Numbered from the stretch's first letter, positions 1 to 12,507 are shown. The stretch: 64,000 nt of DNA from Botryosphaeria dothidea (GCA_011503125.2 WWBZ02000016.1:3224001-3288000); one strand, 5' to 3'. The notes: a model not told the origin generated them from the letters alone. Made by a program: numbers and translations.

Positions 1-818
1 TTAAGTACCTTGCTTTTCGTGTGCCTTCCAAAACGGCAGCTGCGGATAATATATCATGTGCAGGACAATGCTCTTGTTCAGGAAGGCACGTGCTCCCAGT
101 CAAGGAGGAAAGACCATATGCGCACAAAGAGAGTGTCCTTTGAACAAGGTACTATCTTGATACAATGGGAGCCGTGTGTTTGGCTGAAATGTACCTTTGT
201 CTCCTGACGAAGATAGTTGAGATAAGGAAACACAGACGATATAGTGAAGTGAAGGAAACGTCACGAATCCTGAAGCACTTTGAGGATGTATTCTCTGATG
301 CGAAGAAAAAGTCTAGACTTCAAAAGTAATATTTACCAGCACGGATCGAGAGCTGAACATGAAGCATGGGGACCGGTTGAACCATCGGACATGACAGAAA
401 ACAGAACTAGTGAAGACGAGGAAGAGAAACAAACACAAAAATTACGATGGATATTTGAAAGAAAACGCCTCGATTGTCATGAGCACCAAAAGGCAGAGAA
501 GCACGAGGCAGAGACGGAGGATCCGAACATCGGAGAGGACCGGAACAGGGCCGAAGCAGGGGCAAACACCAATAAGAACAGCACACAGCTCATTTCAATA
601 CTTTGCCGATACTTATCGAGTCGCTGGAAGTTGGAAAAGTCTTATGAGACAGGATTCTGCCCTAGACTTGGCAGTGGGCGTGGTTTCCTGACATCGACTG
701 GGATCCACGATTACCTTGATGAGGCTCAAAATAGCGCAATGGCAGGTGGACAGTGTGCGCATTGGCTCCGAGGGGGCGAGTCACTGAACAATTGATGCTG
801 AGAGGCCTCGCGATAGCC

Positions 819-823
819 ATTGG
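819..823 (-). promoter_or_regulatory. Inverted CCAAT box, distal
   Basis: ATTGG on the + strand, about 270 bp upstream of the cytochrome c1 start. Together with the copy at 944-948 it could bind the HAP/CBC complex, which is known to drive respiratory-chain genes in fungi. A five-base motif alone is weak evidence. Confidence 0.3.
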
Positions 824-943
824 GCAGGTCCGAGGTCGACCGACGTGGGCATGCCTGAGTTGCAAGGCTGGTAGATGGACGTTGTTGGTGTTGGCATCAT
901 TGACCGCGGACGGGCGGGCGTGTGCTTACCCATATTCCTTGTG

Positions 944-948
944 ATTGG
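944..948 (-). promoter_or_regulatory. Inverted CCAAT box, proximal
   Basis: ATTGG within GTGATTGGCT, about 145 bp upstream of the cytochrome c1 ATG. This is a usual distance for a functional CCAAT element in filamentous fungi. It is the second such site in this promoter. Confidence 0.4.
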
Positions 949-1091
949 CTCAGCCGAAGCGGGAAGCTACGAGATTTGTTCTTACCGCAACGACCGACTC
1001 CAACTCCCCGTAACCCGCTTGCAGCCCGCTCCATTGCCTCTCCCCTCCACAATCGCCATCGTCGTCGGCTGACGGCCAGCTCCACATCAAC

Positions 1092-2393
1092 ATGTTGGCT
1101 AGATCGAGCCTCCGTTCGGCGCGCACCGTCGGCACCGCTGCGCGCAGCTCCGCCAGCAGGATAGGCACGGTGCGTTCAACTCGTCCCATCCACCCTCCGC
1201 GCGGGCGCCATCACGGCCGTCGATCATCAATGCCTTGACGCGAAGGTCGCAGCTGACCCTTTGTTCTGCAGCGCTCCGCCTCCAGCTCTAGCGGTCCCGC
1301 CGAGGAGGTCGCCTCGTGGAAGTCCACCCTCGCCGGCTCCGCTGCCACCGCCTTCGCCATCGGTTCCATTGGCTGGTACTATCATCTCTACGGTCGCAAT
1401 GTCCACGCCATGACTCCGGCCGAGGAGGGGTGAGTCGCGCATACTGGAGGATTGATGGAGGTGCTGGCCACACTGCCTCGGGGACCCAGTCGCCGCCATC
1501 AGCCGACCCGCTGCAGGAAGCAACACTAACATAAGATCAGTCTGCACGCTACTCAGTACCCTTGGGAGCACACGAAGTGGCACAAGACGTTCGACCACCA
1601 GGCGTAAGTTACACGCGGTGCTCTCAAGCCCGTCCCAGCAACTGACCGTGAGGCAGCCTCCGCCGCGGTTTCCAGGTCTACCAGGAAGTCTGCGCTTCCT
1701 GCCACTCGCTCTCGCGTATTCCTTACCGTTCTCTTGTCGGTAGCATCATGACCGTCGATGAGGCCAAGGAATTGGCCGAGCAGAACGAGTACGACACCGA
1801 GCCCAACGACCAGGGCGACATCGAGAAGCGCCCCGGAAAGCTGTCCGACTACCTGCCCAGCCCCTACAAGAACGATGAGGCCGCCCGCGCTGCCAACAAT
1901 GGTGCCCTGCCCCCGGATCTCAGCTTGATGGTCAAGGCCCGTCACGGTGGCTGCAACTACATTTTCAGCCTGCTGACCGGCTACCCTGAGGAGCCCCCGG
2001 CGGGTGCTGTCGTCCAAGAGGGCCTCAACTTCAACCCCTACTTTCCCGGTACCGGTATTGCCATGGCCCGTGTCCTGTACGACGGCCTCGTCGAGTACGA
2101 GGACGGCACTCCGGCCACCACTTCCCAGATGGCCAAGGACGTCGTCGAGTTCCTCAACTGGTCTGCTGAGCCTGAGATGGATGAGCGCAAGAAGATGGGT
2201 TGGAAGGTGCTGGCTGTTGGCAGCGTCCTGTTCGCACTCAGCGTTTGGGTGAAGAGGTACGCAGAAACCCGGCGATATCCCAGACGGAAGAGGCCACCAG
2301 ATGCTAACGCGGCGTGTGTGCAGGTACAAGTGGTCCACGATCAAGACCAGACAGCTCGTATACAACCCCCCGATCTCCGGCAAGAAGCACTAG
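1092..2393 (+). CDS. CYT1: Cytochrome c1, haem protein of complex III
   Basis: Catalytic subunit of the ubiquinol-cytochrome c reductase complex. It passes electrons from the Rieske protein to cytochrome c in the inner mitochondrial membrane. Five exons keep phase: 1092-1169, 1272-1429, 1541-1603, 1657-2256, 2324-2393 (322 aa). The N-terminus is Arg/Ser-rich, as expected of a mitochondrial presequence, and is followed by a hydrophobic sorting segment ([20 protein letters not shown]). The haem-binding CASCH motif is at about residues 112-116, and the likely axial Met lies in [12 protein letters not shown]-terminal membrane anchor ([15 protein letters not shown]) precedes a basic tail. The last intron contains a GCTAAC branch site. 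The start is the first ATG that gives a presequence. The identification is secure. Confidence 0.96.
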
Positions 2394-3202
2394 ATATAGG
2401 TGGAATCTGGAGGGCGTGGGATAGATGACGGGGCGGAACTCTCATAAAGGGTTCTGGGACCCGCATGTACAGCATTAGAGACAAACGAGCGAAATTTTCT
2501 TTGTGTTGAACCATTACGTAGAGGAGCGGCGGAGACGCTCTGTGTTACTTTGAATTGTACCATCAATGAACCTGTTTTCTGCAAGCACGGAGACGGGGTG
2601 GTGATAATTGGTGGCATAGCGCACAGGCAGCCGGCAGAGTGGGATCTGCTCGGGGAGCTTGGCAGCGTGACGGGCCGGATTGGGCAGTGATGGGCGTTGG
2701 AGGGCGTGTTAGCCGAGCACTGGGTGCTATTTCTGCAGCTATAATGCAAGGAAAATGGTGTCGCAATGAAGGCCGGCGTGGCAGGTGGATTGTAGGCGAC
2801 CCGGCCAGGCGGCGAGCGCGATGCCAGACGCCGTATAGAACGTAGATGCGCAGCAGGGTTGGCGCTGGATGGCCCAATGACGACGCACAGCGGGTCTTGG
2901 GATTACGACTCGGAGCGGCCATGGCCGCAGCTCAGGAGATGGAAATCTGAATCTGGGATCTGGCGCCAGCATGCCACTTTCTCGCTGCGCCCGCCGCCCT
3001 CAGCCCGCTTCGTCTGCCACCGCCTGTGTTTGCGCCGCTGCCGACCAGCAGAGCGTGCCGTCATTCGTTTCGTCGCACCTCTGACACTCCTCAAACCTCC
3101 GCGCCGCCCGCCCTCCCCCGCAACGCGCTTCCCATCCATTATTTCTATCGCCTGCACGCCGCTGCCCGCCCGAGACACGATCCCAGAGCAGCATCGCGAC
3201 TT
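2394..3202. other. Intergenic, CYT1 3' end and kinase promoter
   Basis: Both flanking genes point right. The segment just before the kinase (about 2990-3200) is C-rich, as fungal leaders often are. Frames on both strands lack protein-like composition, and I see no gene. Confidence 0.5.
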
Positions 3203-5943
3203 ATGCCCCCCATCAATGCCAGGAACCAGGCCGAGCTGCAAGCCCAGAGGATCAAGGTGCGCTGCTGCCGCTCCGCCCGCCCGCTCTGAGCCGCCCAGCT
3301 CCGCCGTCTCAAACGCTGACCGCTACCAAACAGCTCACAAACTCCTACAATGAGCTCTTGGAGTACGTTCCTGGCCCATGCCCCCCCTCCTGTGCACACT
3401 GCGAGTGCTGACAACCCGTGCCCAGCGAATTCTCGTCCTCGGATCTCCGCACCGTCGGGAATTACCAGCTCGGCCGCCTGATAGGCAAAGGCTCTTTCGG
3501 CAAAGTTTATCTGGCCTCTCACAAGCTCACGAACGGCTCCAAGGTCTGTTACAAGGGATGGGATTGCGGTGAAGCTCTGCTAAAGGACGACGGAAGGTTG
3601 TGCTCAAATCCGCAAACAAAAATGACTCGAACCTGGCCCGCGAAATCCACCATCACCGGCAGTTCCTCCATCCTCATATCGCCCGGCTCTACGAGGTTAT
3701 AGTTACGGAGACAATGGTGTGGCTCGTGTTGGAGTACTGTCCGGGTGGGTGTCTGCCGCACTGATCCGCATAGCGCCAGCTGACCGAGCGTAATTTAGGG
3801 GATGAGCTGTACAACCACCTTCTTAAGACCGGACCCATGGAGCCTCCAAAAGTCCAGAGGATTTTCACGCAGCTCGTCGGCGCCGTCTCCTACATCCATC
3901 TGAAGTCCTGCGTGCACCGCGACCTAAAGCTAGAAAACGTGCTATTGGATAAGCATGGCAACGTCAAGCTGGTGGATTTTGGCTTTACCCGTGAATACGA
4001 AGGGAAATCGAACTATCTCCAGACATGGTGCGGCACGGTATGCTACAGCGCTCCCGAGATGCTGAAGGGTGAAAAGTACGCAGGAGAGAAGGTCGATGTC
4101 TGGAGCTTGGGTGTTATCCTCTACGCTCTTCTCTGCGGAGAATTGCCGTTTGATGAGGATGAAGAAAATGAGACCAAGAGGAAAATATTGAAGGAAGAGC
4201 CAAAGTATCCGGACCACATGCCTGAGCAAGCCAAGGATCTTATCACCAAGCTTCTTTCAAAACGACCGCTTTTGCGACCCGCTCTGCCAGACATCCTCCA
4301 GCATTCGTGGCTCGCTGAACACGCACCTCAGCAGCAAGCAATTCTGAAGCTTCAGCAGCCACCCCCGTTCACAACGGAGCTCGAGAAAGAAACCCTTCAG
4401 CGGATGCGCAGTGCCGGGGTTGATATCGACAAGGTTATCGAAAATGTATTGGCTCAACGCTGTGACAGCTTGGCAGGATGGTGGGCTTTACTATTGGAGA
4501 AAGAAGAGCGGAAGGCCAAGAGACGGGAGCGCAAGAGAAAGGAGCGAGAGGCAGAGGCGAAGAGTTTACGCAGATTGAGCGCTGCTAGTAGAGCCAGCAG
4601 CAGATTTGACCGTCTCGCTCCGACCATCAGAGAGATCGATGAAGAGGGTACGCCGATTCCTACGCTTGGGGACCCTCCTAAGAGCCGGGGCCGGAACAGG
4701 GACCGGACTTCCATGGCGACGTGTAAGTCGATGTAGATTGCGTGTATTCGAGTAATGGAGATATTAACTGAAAATAGCCGCCAGTCCCGACCTGCCTCTA
4801 GTCCCCGAGGCATCAAGAACGCCGAAAGACGAGAAGCCCCCGCCTCCAGTGGAAAAGGACCGTCGTGTCAGCTCATCAAGAGGCCGTCCATCCCTTCCGC
4901 CCAAGGAGTATTCACGATCACGCAGGAGCAGCAGCATGCTACACGTCGTCACCACGAATCCAGATCTCCTCGGTCCCAATGGATTCGTTCCGTCGAAACG
5001 GAGGAGGAAATACCAGCAACCTTTTCTTGCACAATTGGCCTCGCTCAAGCATTGGTTCAAGGAATCCGCAAAGCGCGCAAGGTCCAGATCACCAGGTTCG
5101 AAAAGCAGCAAATCTCCGAAAGCAAATCAAGGCAAGCTCACCAAGCCAGACGATACTCGGAGGCCCTCAGTTGCTACGAGCACAAACACAGCTAGGCCCT
5201 TGTCACAAGTCCGACCGGATTCACAGAAGCGTGCAAGCTACGTAGGCACGCCGCAGCGCCCTCGAGTGTCCACAAGAGCAAGCAACGGGTCCAACAAGAG
5301 GGCTTCTCTTTCGCCAGCTCCAATGACGCCCCGTTCTTCTTATCGGCGAAGCTCTGCCGGGCTCCGAGGCCGCAAGTCCACTTCTTCCTCCGTTTCCTCG
5401 ATTCGCACCATTCACCATGCCCACACTCACTCGAAAGCATCGTCTACATCCTCTGCATCTCTAGCATCACCATCCGTCTCCAGCCGCACCGGCCGTAGCC
5501 CGCATCAGTCTGTCAAAGTACTTCCCGCAACACCCACCGGCACTTCGTTCCCGTCCGGCATACGCCTGGTTCGCGCAACGGCAGCAGAGTCTGCTGCGGC
5601 CTTCGGCAGCCTTCCTCCACAGAGTCCGGGGGTACTTTTCGCGAAGCGCAAGAGAAGCCCGTTCAAAGGACCGGCGCTAAGCTTGAACACGGGCAGTCCG
5701 ATAGCCAGAGGCCGCGGCGAAGGTGGCAGCAGGACCAGTAGCGTTCAAGGTAGAAAGAGCGGCGAGCTTATCATCGAAGAGGAAGACGAAGACGAGGATA
5801 TCTTAGAGGAAGAAGAGGAAGAAATAGAAGAGGTAGAGGCCTTTTCCCCCGTGTTGGCGCCGGGAGAGTATTTGGAGGAGTCTCCCCAGGATCTTCATCT
5901 ATCTGAGGAGCCGCCGCCAGCGACGCCAAAGTTAGCTTCCTAG
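3203..5943 (+). CDS. Ser/Thr protein kinase, Snf1/AMPK-related (YPL150W-like)
   Basis: Protein kinase with an N-terminal catalytic domain and a long basic, Ser-rich tail (812 aa). Six exons: 3203-3256, 3334-3362, 3426-3543, 3597-3744, 3799-4722, 4778-5943. The glycine loop GKGSFGKVYL is at about residues 48-57, the ATP lysine at about 71 (VVLK), HRDLK with catalytic Asp at about 158, DFG at about 176 and APEM after it, so all key residues are present. The domain ends near residue 285. After it come a Lys/Arg-rich helix, a Ser/Arg/Pro-rich region with a short conserved-looking amphipathic stretch (LKHWFKESAKRA), and an acidic Glu run near the end. From memory the kinase domain most resembles budding-yeast YPL150W, a lipid-binding kinase of poorly known role. 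The family call is firm; orthology is inference. Confidence 0.9.
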
Positions 5944-6943
5944 ATCTGGACCGTGGAGAACAGCGCGGATCGAGTAGTTTTGTTTTGGAAAGATGCACAA
6001 ACACAAAAGCTGAGGAGTTTTTCTTTTTGGGAATTTTCTTTGTTTTTGGTTTACTGGCCCCTTTGGATTCACTTGGAAGGCTGTTTTTGTGGTTAAAAAA
6101 CGGCTTGGCTTTTCTGGTCCTTTGTCGTTTTATACCCTCTCATCATCAATCACCTCAGCATCTCCCTTTCATCACCTCAGTTTTCCTTTGTCATTATCAT
6201 TAGTCCGAACCCCAACCCCTATATTCTGTGCCCTCTTCTTGTTGACAATTAATTTTTGCTCTTTGGGCTTGTCGCATCTGCCTCTTTTTCTACATTTCGA
6301 CCCGGGTTTGTGTGGTACTTGGGAGTTCTTGGATCTTGCTGTAGATGACGGGGCTTGTCGGCGCGACGAGAGTTCCAAAAAGTGTGATTTGCGGGCGGCG
6401 GAGCTGTATAAAAAATGGAAGTGAACTGAACTTTTGAATTGTTGCTCTTCCACAATGATGGGCGACGTAAAGTGGGAGAAGCCGCACCGACAATAGCGGT
6501 GGATGGCAATGCTGGAACGAATTGTAGCGCCATCACTGAAGGCCTCACAATGCCTGAAACAGCGTGCATTCGCTAGGGATATTCTTCTACAAAACGTGAG
6601 GGAGCATGTCTCTTTTTTTTTCTGTAGAGGATTCAAGGCGCACTCTACAAAAAGAGAGAAGTTCTTCCGTGAGCTTCAGCAACAGCACTGTCACCTCGTT
6701 ATGATCTGTAGGAAGTTGAAGTCTCCATCCGGATATCCATAGAAGTTCGGACAGATGAATGGCACTTGCATTGGTCCTACAAGAGCGACCGGGCAAGGTA
6801 GAAATTGTGATAAATGAGTGTATTCATAGTATGCATGGAATGGAAATTCATTATCATGACTACAAATGTACGCCGAAAGATTGAACACCACATCTGACTG
6901 TGAGCGAATGCGCGATCAGTGTCCTTCATCTCTTCTGCACGCC
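5944..6943. other. Convergent gap between the kinase and Ppo genes
   Basis: Holds the 3' ends of two convergent genes and the small minus-strand frame at 6691-6891. The left part is T-rich (many T runs at 6000-6260). No other gene is seen. Confidence 0.5.
6691..6891 (-). CDS. Possible small protein or exon, unknown family (copy B)
   Basis: An open frame of about 66 codons without an ATG at its start, so if real it is a 3' exon or a remnant. I do not recognise it. It is reported because its peptide resembles that of the minus-strand frame at 52236-52502. Both begin with an aromatic-Asn-x-Ser-Ala-Tyr motif (FNLSAY here, YNFSAY there). Both then have a Gln/Leu/Pro run ending in Leu-Val (QFLPCPVALV here, QLPPPAPLV there) and a Cys-Pro-x-x-Tyr motif (CPNFY here, CPLDY there), with similar spacing. 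It begins 53 bp beyond the stop of the Ppo gene, on the same strand. It could also be part of that gene's 3' UTR. Confidence 0.25.
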   Translation of the reverse strand: MVFNLSAYICSHDNEFPFHAYYEYTHLSQFLPCPVALVGPMQVPFICPNFYGYPDGDFNFLQIITR

Positions 6944-9900
6944 TTAGTGGCCAGTCTTCAATGGCGGTAGATCACCGTCCCAGCACACCTGCATGGCTGT
7001 ATACCCACAAGTTAACATTGCATCAGATAAAGGATTAGAGGCACGAGAGATACTTACTCAACGGGAAAGGGAAGTAACTTCCGTGATCTTCCCTCATGTA
7101 GACATAGAACCCACCCGCCCTGGGAATCTTCTTCAGCTGCCCCTTGGGGCCCGGTGCCTGCGAATGCCGTCAGTACAACAACTTCCTCTCCAAATTCCCG
7201 TCGAAGGAGACCACTTACCCTCCTCAAGTTGTTTAGGCTCCCAACAACCTTCAACATCGCTGTCAACGCCACCCTACTCGCATCCCGGCCCAGGCACGTG
7301 TGCGGACCCTCTCCGTAATGGATGTAGCTCTCCAGCGGTCGGTCCAGCCGCACCTCATCCGGATCGGGGAATACGACGGGGTCGCGCGCCGCGCCGACGA
7401 AACTGACGAAGACCTTGTCGCCCGGCTCGACGGAAATGCGCTTAGCATCGGCGCCGCGGCCATCGACGACGGTCGTGCGGTTCGCCGCAACACGGTACGA
7501 GCCGAAAGTGCCGTTGAGCCGGATGGCTTCCATGCAGTAGTGCAGCAGCTGGTCGTCGGCGTCGGCTGTATTGAGGCGCGCGAGACGGCGGATTTCTGGC
7601 AGGTACTGGGTGCCTTGCGGGGAGAGGTAGAAGTCCATGATCTGGGTGAACTGGGGAACAGGACACGTCAATTGGGTTCTGGATATGTGTGCCGGAGGAA
7701 AGAAGGGCGACTTACCACTTGCGCTTGGTTTGGCACCATGGCGGCGGCCGTGGGGAAGACCTGCGACCAAGCTACGTCCTCAGGGCTGAGGCCTGATTCC
7801 AGTAGCCGGCGCACCATGTGCACGCCATAGTCCTTGAGGTACGATTTGTTCTCGTGGAAGCTGTCAGTGATGCTGGAAATCCAGCTGGTCGAGTTGGCAC
7901 TCTTGACGTTGGCTTCGATGAGCTTGCCTAAACCCTTTGAAACGGCCATCGCGGCGCGGTGCAAGGGGAAGGACTTGGCTGGCTCCAGGTCGAAGAAGAT
8001 GCAGCAGAAGATGACGGCGAGCGCCATGTACATCTCGTGCTCAGTGAATATCCCGGATGGGTGCTCCTTCGTTTTAAGCGGAAGACCGAACATGTTGGAT
8101 GCGAAGTGCACGTGGGCTAGGTTTCCGATGCTGTTGCCTGTAAGTACGTGGATCGCATATCGGGAAGTCAGGTTCCTTACTCCCGCGTCATATCCACATG
8201 GTTGATTCCGGCGATCTTGAACGACTTCTCATGAAGAAGCTTGAGCGTGATGTGCTCGTAGAACTCTTTGATGTCTTCGTGCCATTTGTCCCGATAGAGT
8301 GACTTGGACATTGTCTTCCTCTGGTTGGCGTGCAGTGATTCATCGCCGGACCTGTTTTGGTGTCAGAAAATTACCGGCCAAATTAACGAAGCGACCTACA
8401 GCATGAACTTGGCGCCACCACTGCCCATGAGCTCTTCAAGTGTGATGCCCCATGTGACATGGAAGTCTCGCTGCTGTTCGAGGACGCTCTTTGCCCCGGT
8501 GTAGGACGTGATGTTGATTCTTGGCGGGATGAAAGCAGGCCGATCCCATGAGTAGTGAGATTCCCTGCCGAGATTCCTGAGTATTCTACGGTTCTCTGAG
8601 GGTATTGTCATCTGTTGTGGGCCATGTAAGTATTACAGGCTCCCCCTAAGTTGTTGGGTAGATTTCATACCGGATAATGCGCGTAAACAGAGTTCGGCTT
8701 GAAGTGTCCGGGGAAGGCCCTCAGGAAAAGCTTGTAGAACACACAACCCTGCTCGACATTCAAATCGTATTGGACCTCATTGAAACCCCAGCTGATAATA
8801 ATGTGAGCTCTTCGCGTGACCTTCGAGGGCGATGTCTGACCTACTTGGTCAAGTTTCGGGGGTGGTAGTCAGCCGTGTAGAATCTATCGCCTCGTACGAG
8901 TACGACAGCATCGGAGAGGATTGCTTTCGAAAGCGTGAAGGTTGGTGCTATCCCGACCTAGCAGTCCCATGTCAGCGTTCTTTTCCCTGGTTCATGATGA
9001 GGGAACAGTTCAACCCACCCCTGGAACCATTGGTTCCTTGGACTCTTCGGTTACGAGCCCAGTATACAACTCGACATAGTCGGGATGATCATACAGATGA
9101 CGGAGTTGCTCCGCAACCTTAGGATCAGAGTTGATGCTTTCAAATGTGTCATGGGGCTTCAGGCCGAAGAACTTGCGGAACTCATTGAGGGTGCAGAGTC
9201 CCCATTTCCTCGCCTGGTTCATTCCCAAGATCTCCACAGCACGAAGTGCTTTTGGCACATTGTTCGCACCAAACGAGCCTGTCTTTTCTTCAATGGGATG
9301 TGTGGTACCAGCTCTCTGGAAGACTTACCTGCACAATCTTCTATGCTTTCGGTGAGAATCTTCACCAGATCATCATCGGCGTATTTGCCATCTGCACCAC
9401 GCTTTAGCTCAGCAAATGGACGCTTTTGTGGATCCTTGTCCAATGTCTTGTCCCACTTGGCAAGCCCTCTGAGGAGCTCATCCATTGGAACCTCAGATGC
9501 GGGTTTTCCAAACATGTTCTTGTAGATATCCTCAGTCCACTGCTCATCTCTCTTGCTGGTGCATGAGTGCCAGCGGTAGACGAGGTTGAACTCGGCAGAT
9601 ACCTGATTGCCCACTCCACGTGGTGTTCCATCGGTACCGTAAACTTTGGCCATGTCTACACGAGGATCCAACGTCCAGGTCGTGTTGCTCCTGTTGAGAT
9701 TTACAATGGTGCGGAGATAGTCAAGCAAAGTGATGTTGATATACAAACCACACGTAATGAGTCTTCCCGTCTGAAACAGGTCGTTGTCATACTTTTCCCA
9801 AGCCTCCTTAGCCATGTCTGGAGGCAGGCTTGGGTGTGGCTTGTTAAAGCGGCCATTTTCGTTGATCTTAGCAAGCTCTTCCACAACAAAATTGTGGAAC

Positions 9901-11020
9901 CTGTTGAACATGATGAGTAGAATGCCGCAGCCAGGCGGGAACCCGAGCATCCGAGATTCCGAGAAACAGTCGGCCTTGAGCTTCCCATCTTTGAATGTCC
10001 TGATCCAATTCTGGTCCTCTTGGTTATCTCCATAGAGTGGAGAAAGATCCAAGTAGGAAGATGTTTGTGACATATTCATATTCCGATGATCTGTCTGGAA
10101 CAGGTCGTGAATGATCAAGGAAGCCCAGTAGAACAAAATGCTGGACACCTTGTTTGGATGCTCCTTAAACTCTTCACGCGCGAAGACAGCATCGAATACG
10201 AGCCCTGGATCGGGCAAAGCCCCAGGAAGGATAGTCTTCGGCTGCACACTTCTAGCGTATGGCGTATTTGCTGTCTTTATTTAAGCCAATATCCACATGA
10301 CGATTGTGACAACTTACCAGCTCCCAAATGGGGATACATGATGTTCTATTCAAATTAGTAGGAATAAGTACAAGCCAGCAGACCATTGCTTACGTTGAAT
10401 GAGCCATCCGCTTGGCGATACGTAAATTGGTCCCCTAAGTATCTGTTCCCAGTCAGTACTGACTACATTTCACGTGTTTTGAGGATACTCACGACACGGG
10501 TGGGTGCTGTAAGCAGTCCCACAGCTCATCAACGAAGGTATTGGTGAGGTCAACCCGAAGGTCTGAGTTGCCTGGGAGATCTGCGACCAGCTGTCCTACG
10601 TATCAGCACATACCAATTGAATCTGATATCATTGCTTACCTGGATCACGCGCTCCATGAGGTAAGTCTTGTCATCAATCAGATCTCTTTTGGCCTTGTTG
10701 CCAAGCACTTCTTTGAGCGTCTTAGCATCTCCGATGCCAATGGTCTTCAGGTTCTCAAAGAGGCTGGCCGGAGCGTCTCGCTTGACATAGCTGCCATCGC
10801 CAGTCTGCGTAGGCAATGGACGTCTCGCGGCATGAAGGACTTGAGCAAACTGTGAGAAAGTGCTGCTCACTTCCTCTCTACCTTTGCTCGTGTCTGGCTT
10901 CTGGTTAGAGTGCTCATGTGTGGGACTCCCGTTCAATGAATCCTTGGGCGAACTGCCGCTGGAACTCCCATTCGCCTTCTTCTTGTCTTTTTTGAACGTG
11001 GTTGATAATCGCCGAAGCAT
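6944..11020 (-). CDS. ppoA: Psi-producing oxygenase: fatty-acid 8R-dioxygenase/P450 fusion
   Basis: Bifunctional oxylipin synthase (1124 aa). The haem-peroxidase domain adds O2 to linoleate or oleate, and the P450 domain rearranges the hydroperoxide. Fourteen exons, high to low: 11020-10640, 10590-10493, 10442-10394, 10345-10318, 10270-9329, 9278-9019, 8957-8845, 8791-8671, 8611-8400, 8351-8181, 8130-7716, 7650-7219, 7157-7058, 6996-6944, all in phase. The dioxygenase domain has its distal His in IIHDLFQTDH (about 240), catalytic Tyr (about 417) and proximal His (about 420) in VYRWH. The P450 domain has an Asn-x-x-Gln core in PNQAQ (about 926-929) and the haem Cys at about 1049 in GEGPHTCLG. 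The intact Cys argues for a PpoA-like diol synthase over PpoC, which lacks that Cys. In Aspergillus, Ppo products balance sexual and asexual sporulation. The exact product cannot be read from sequence. Confidence 0.93.
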
Positions 11021-12507
11021 TGTGCCTGTCGAGAGACAAACGATGGAGAGCTGTTGGAAGAATGCAGGAAGAGAAGTTCAAGGGTATACGAAGGGGAACC
11101 GGGAGATATGGCGGGGGTGAAATAGCAGTAGCACCACCGATAAGGGCTAATCAAGTGAGCCCCTTGTGGAATGCTTGCCATAGGTAGAACAGGGCAATGC
11201 CAAGGGTTAATGGCTGGTAGATGATCAGTGAGGCGGGAGCGCAGTGGCGGCGGCTATGACGTGCGTGTCAAAATCATGCACAGCATGGAGCGCTAGAGAA
11301 TCACACATCAATATTTCTAGTGAGGCTGTGGCTGGGCCGGTCAAGCTGTGGTAGGTAAGGTGGAGCGGAGAGATGGTCGGTCAGCCGTAGGCGGCCAGTT
11401 GCATGACGCAGCTCTTGGCCCATGGTAGCCAGTGATGTGCGTGATGACTGATAGTCGTCATCTCACAGGGTGATAGGTCTTCTGCCACGCAATTGCCCAG
11501 ATATCAAATGGTCAATGGCTAGTGGCGGGGCGCTGTTGAGTCGGGTACACCTGCGCATCGGAACCAATTGGATGGGGCGACGCAGAACACCGATTCTTTT
11601 GCTGCTCTCCCATCTCAGACAGGGCGATGGCGTTACACAACATGACCAAGTGGGGATCTCGTGTCCCTGAGACAGAACAGCAGATGAAAGAAGGATGCGG
11701 TGATAGCATATGCTTCTGAGACATCAATTCGAGCCAAGAATTTTGAGGTCGACGGGCAGCAGACAATTGAGTGGAGCCGTGCTTGGGTAGAGGTGACTTG
11801 GAGTTGGACGAGAATGATGGACTGACACTAGGCTGCACAGCGATGCACGGAGGAGGGGAAAGGAGCAGCAGGCTTCGTATAGGGTCGGGAGTGTGCATAG
11901 AGCTGCTGACGGAGCAGAATGCGGGCCGCTGCATGCAGAGGGTCGCACTTGCAGGAGGCCCGGCAGCCACTGGTCTTGCAAGATCTTATGCGTGGGGTGT
12001 TCCAAGTGCCGAGATGAGACAGGGTGTCTGCATGGCGGTATTGGGTGAGCTGAGCAGAGAGGAAGAGGTGGGGATCGTCGCCTAGTGTCGCGCCCCTGCC
12101 CAAAGCTGTACCACTGTGCTCCTCCTCTCCGTCCACGACTCCAAGCCCTCCCTGCCACCCGCTTTTTCAGCATTATCCAGATTCGCCAGCCACATGGGCG
12201 ATCCAAGCTCCCTCCTTGAGCCCTCTTCTTTTTCTCCCCCACTCACTTGTGCATCACAGCATGCCGCCATGCGTCTCTGCCCTCAGCTAAGTGACACCAA
12301 GGGAATGCCCCAATTTGCATCGCTAGTATCGTGTGGCGGCCACCCATCGCCGATGCGTCCGCAACCCCTCCATCCGAGGTGGCTGCATCCCGTGAATGCC
12401 GCCCGCCCTCCGTGCCATTCTTGTTGCTCGCACAGTTAAGGACCAAGCTCCTCGCGCTCAAACGCTTCGTCTTGCTACTCGGGTTTTCGAGACTGCCTTC
12501 TATCGCC
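11021..12507. other. Divergent promoter region of Ppo and DUF2235 genes
   Basis: About 1.5 kb shared upstream of two genes that point apart. Open frames on both strands are short and mutually overlapping, with no protein-like composition. I see no gene or clear repeat. Such a long region is consistent with developmental control of one or both genes, which is inference. Confidence 0.5.

Larger units (their letters stand above)
1..1091. other. Gene-free left edge and CYT1 promoter
   Basis: I recognise no gene here. A 172-codon open frame at 280-795 opens on a non-ATG codon and has no familiar motif, so I do not call it. The right-hand part is the promoter of cytochrome c1. Confidence 0.5.

Noticed and set aside
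280..795. 172-codon frame near the left edge
   Set aside because: It begins at a non-ATG codon, has no motif, and the sequence resembles a leader or 3' UTR.
1553..2383. 276-codon minus-strand frame opposite cytochrome c1
   Set aside because: It lies antisense to a securely identified gene and crosses its introns; its composition mirrors the codon bias of the true gene.
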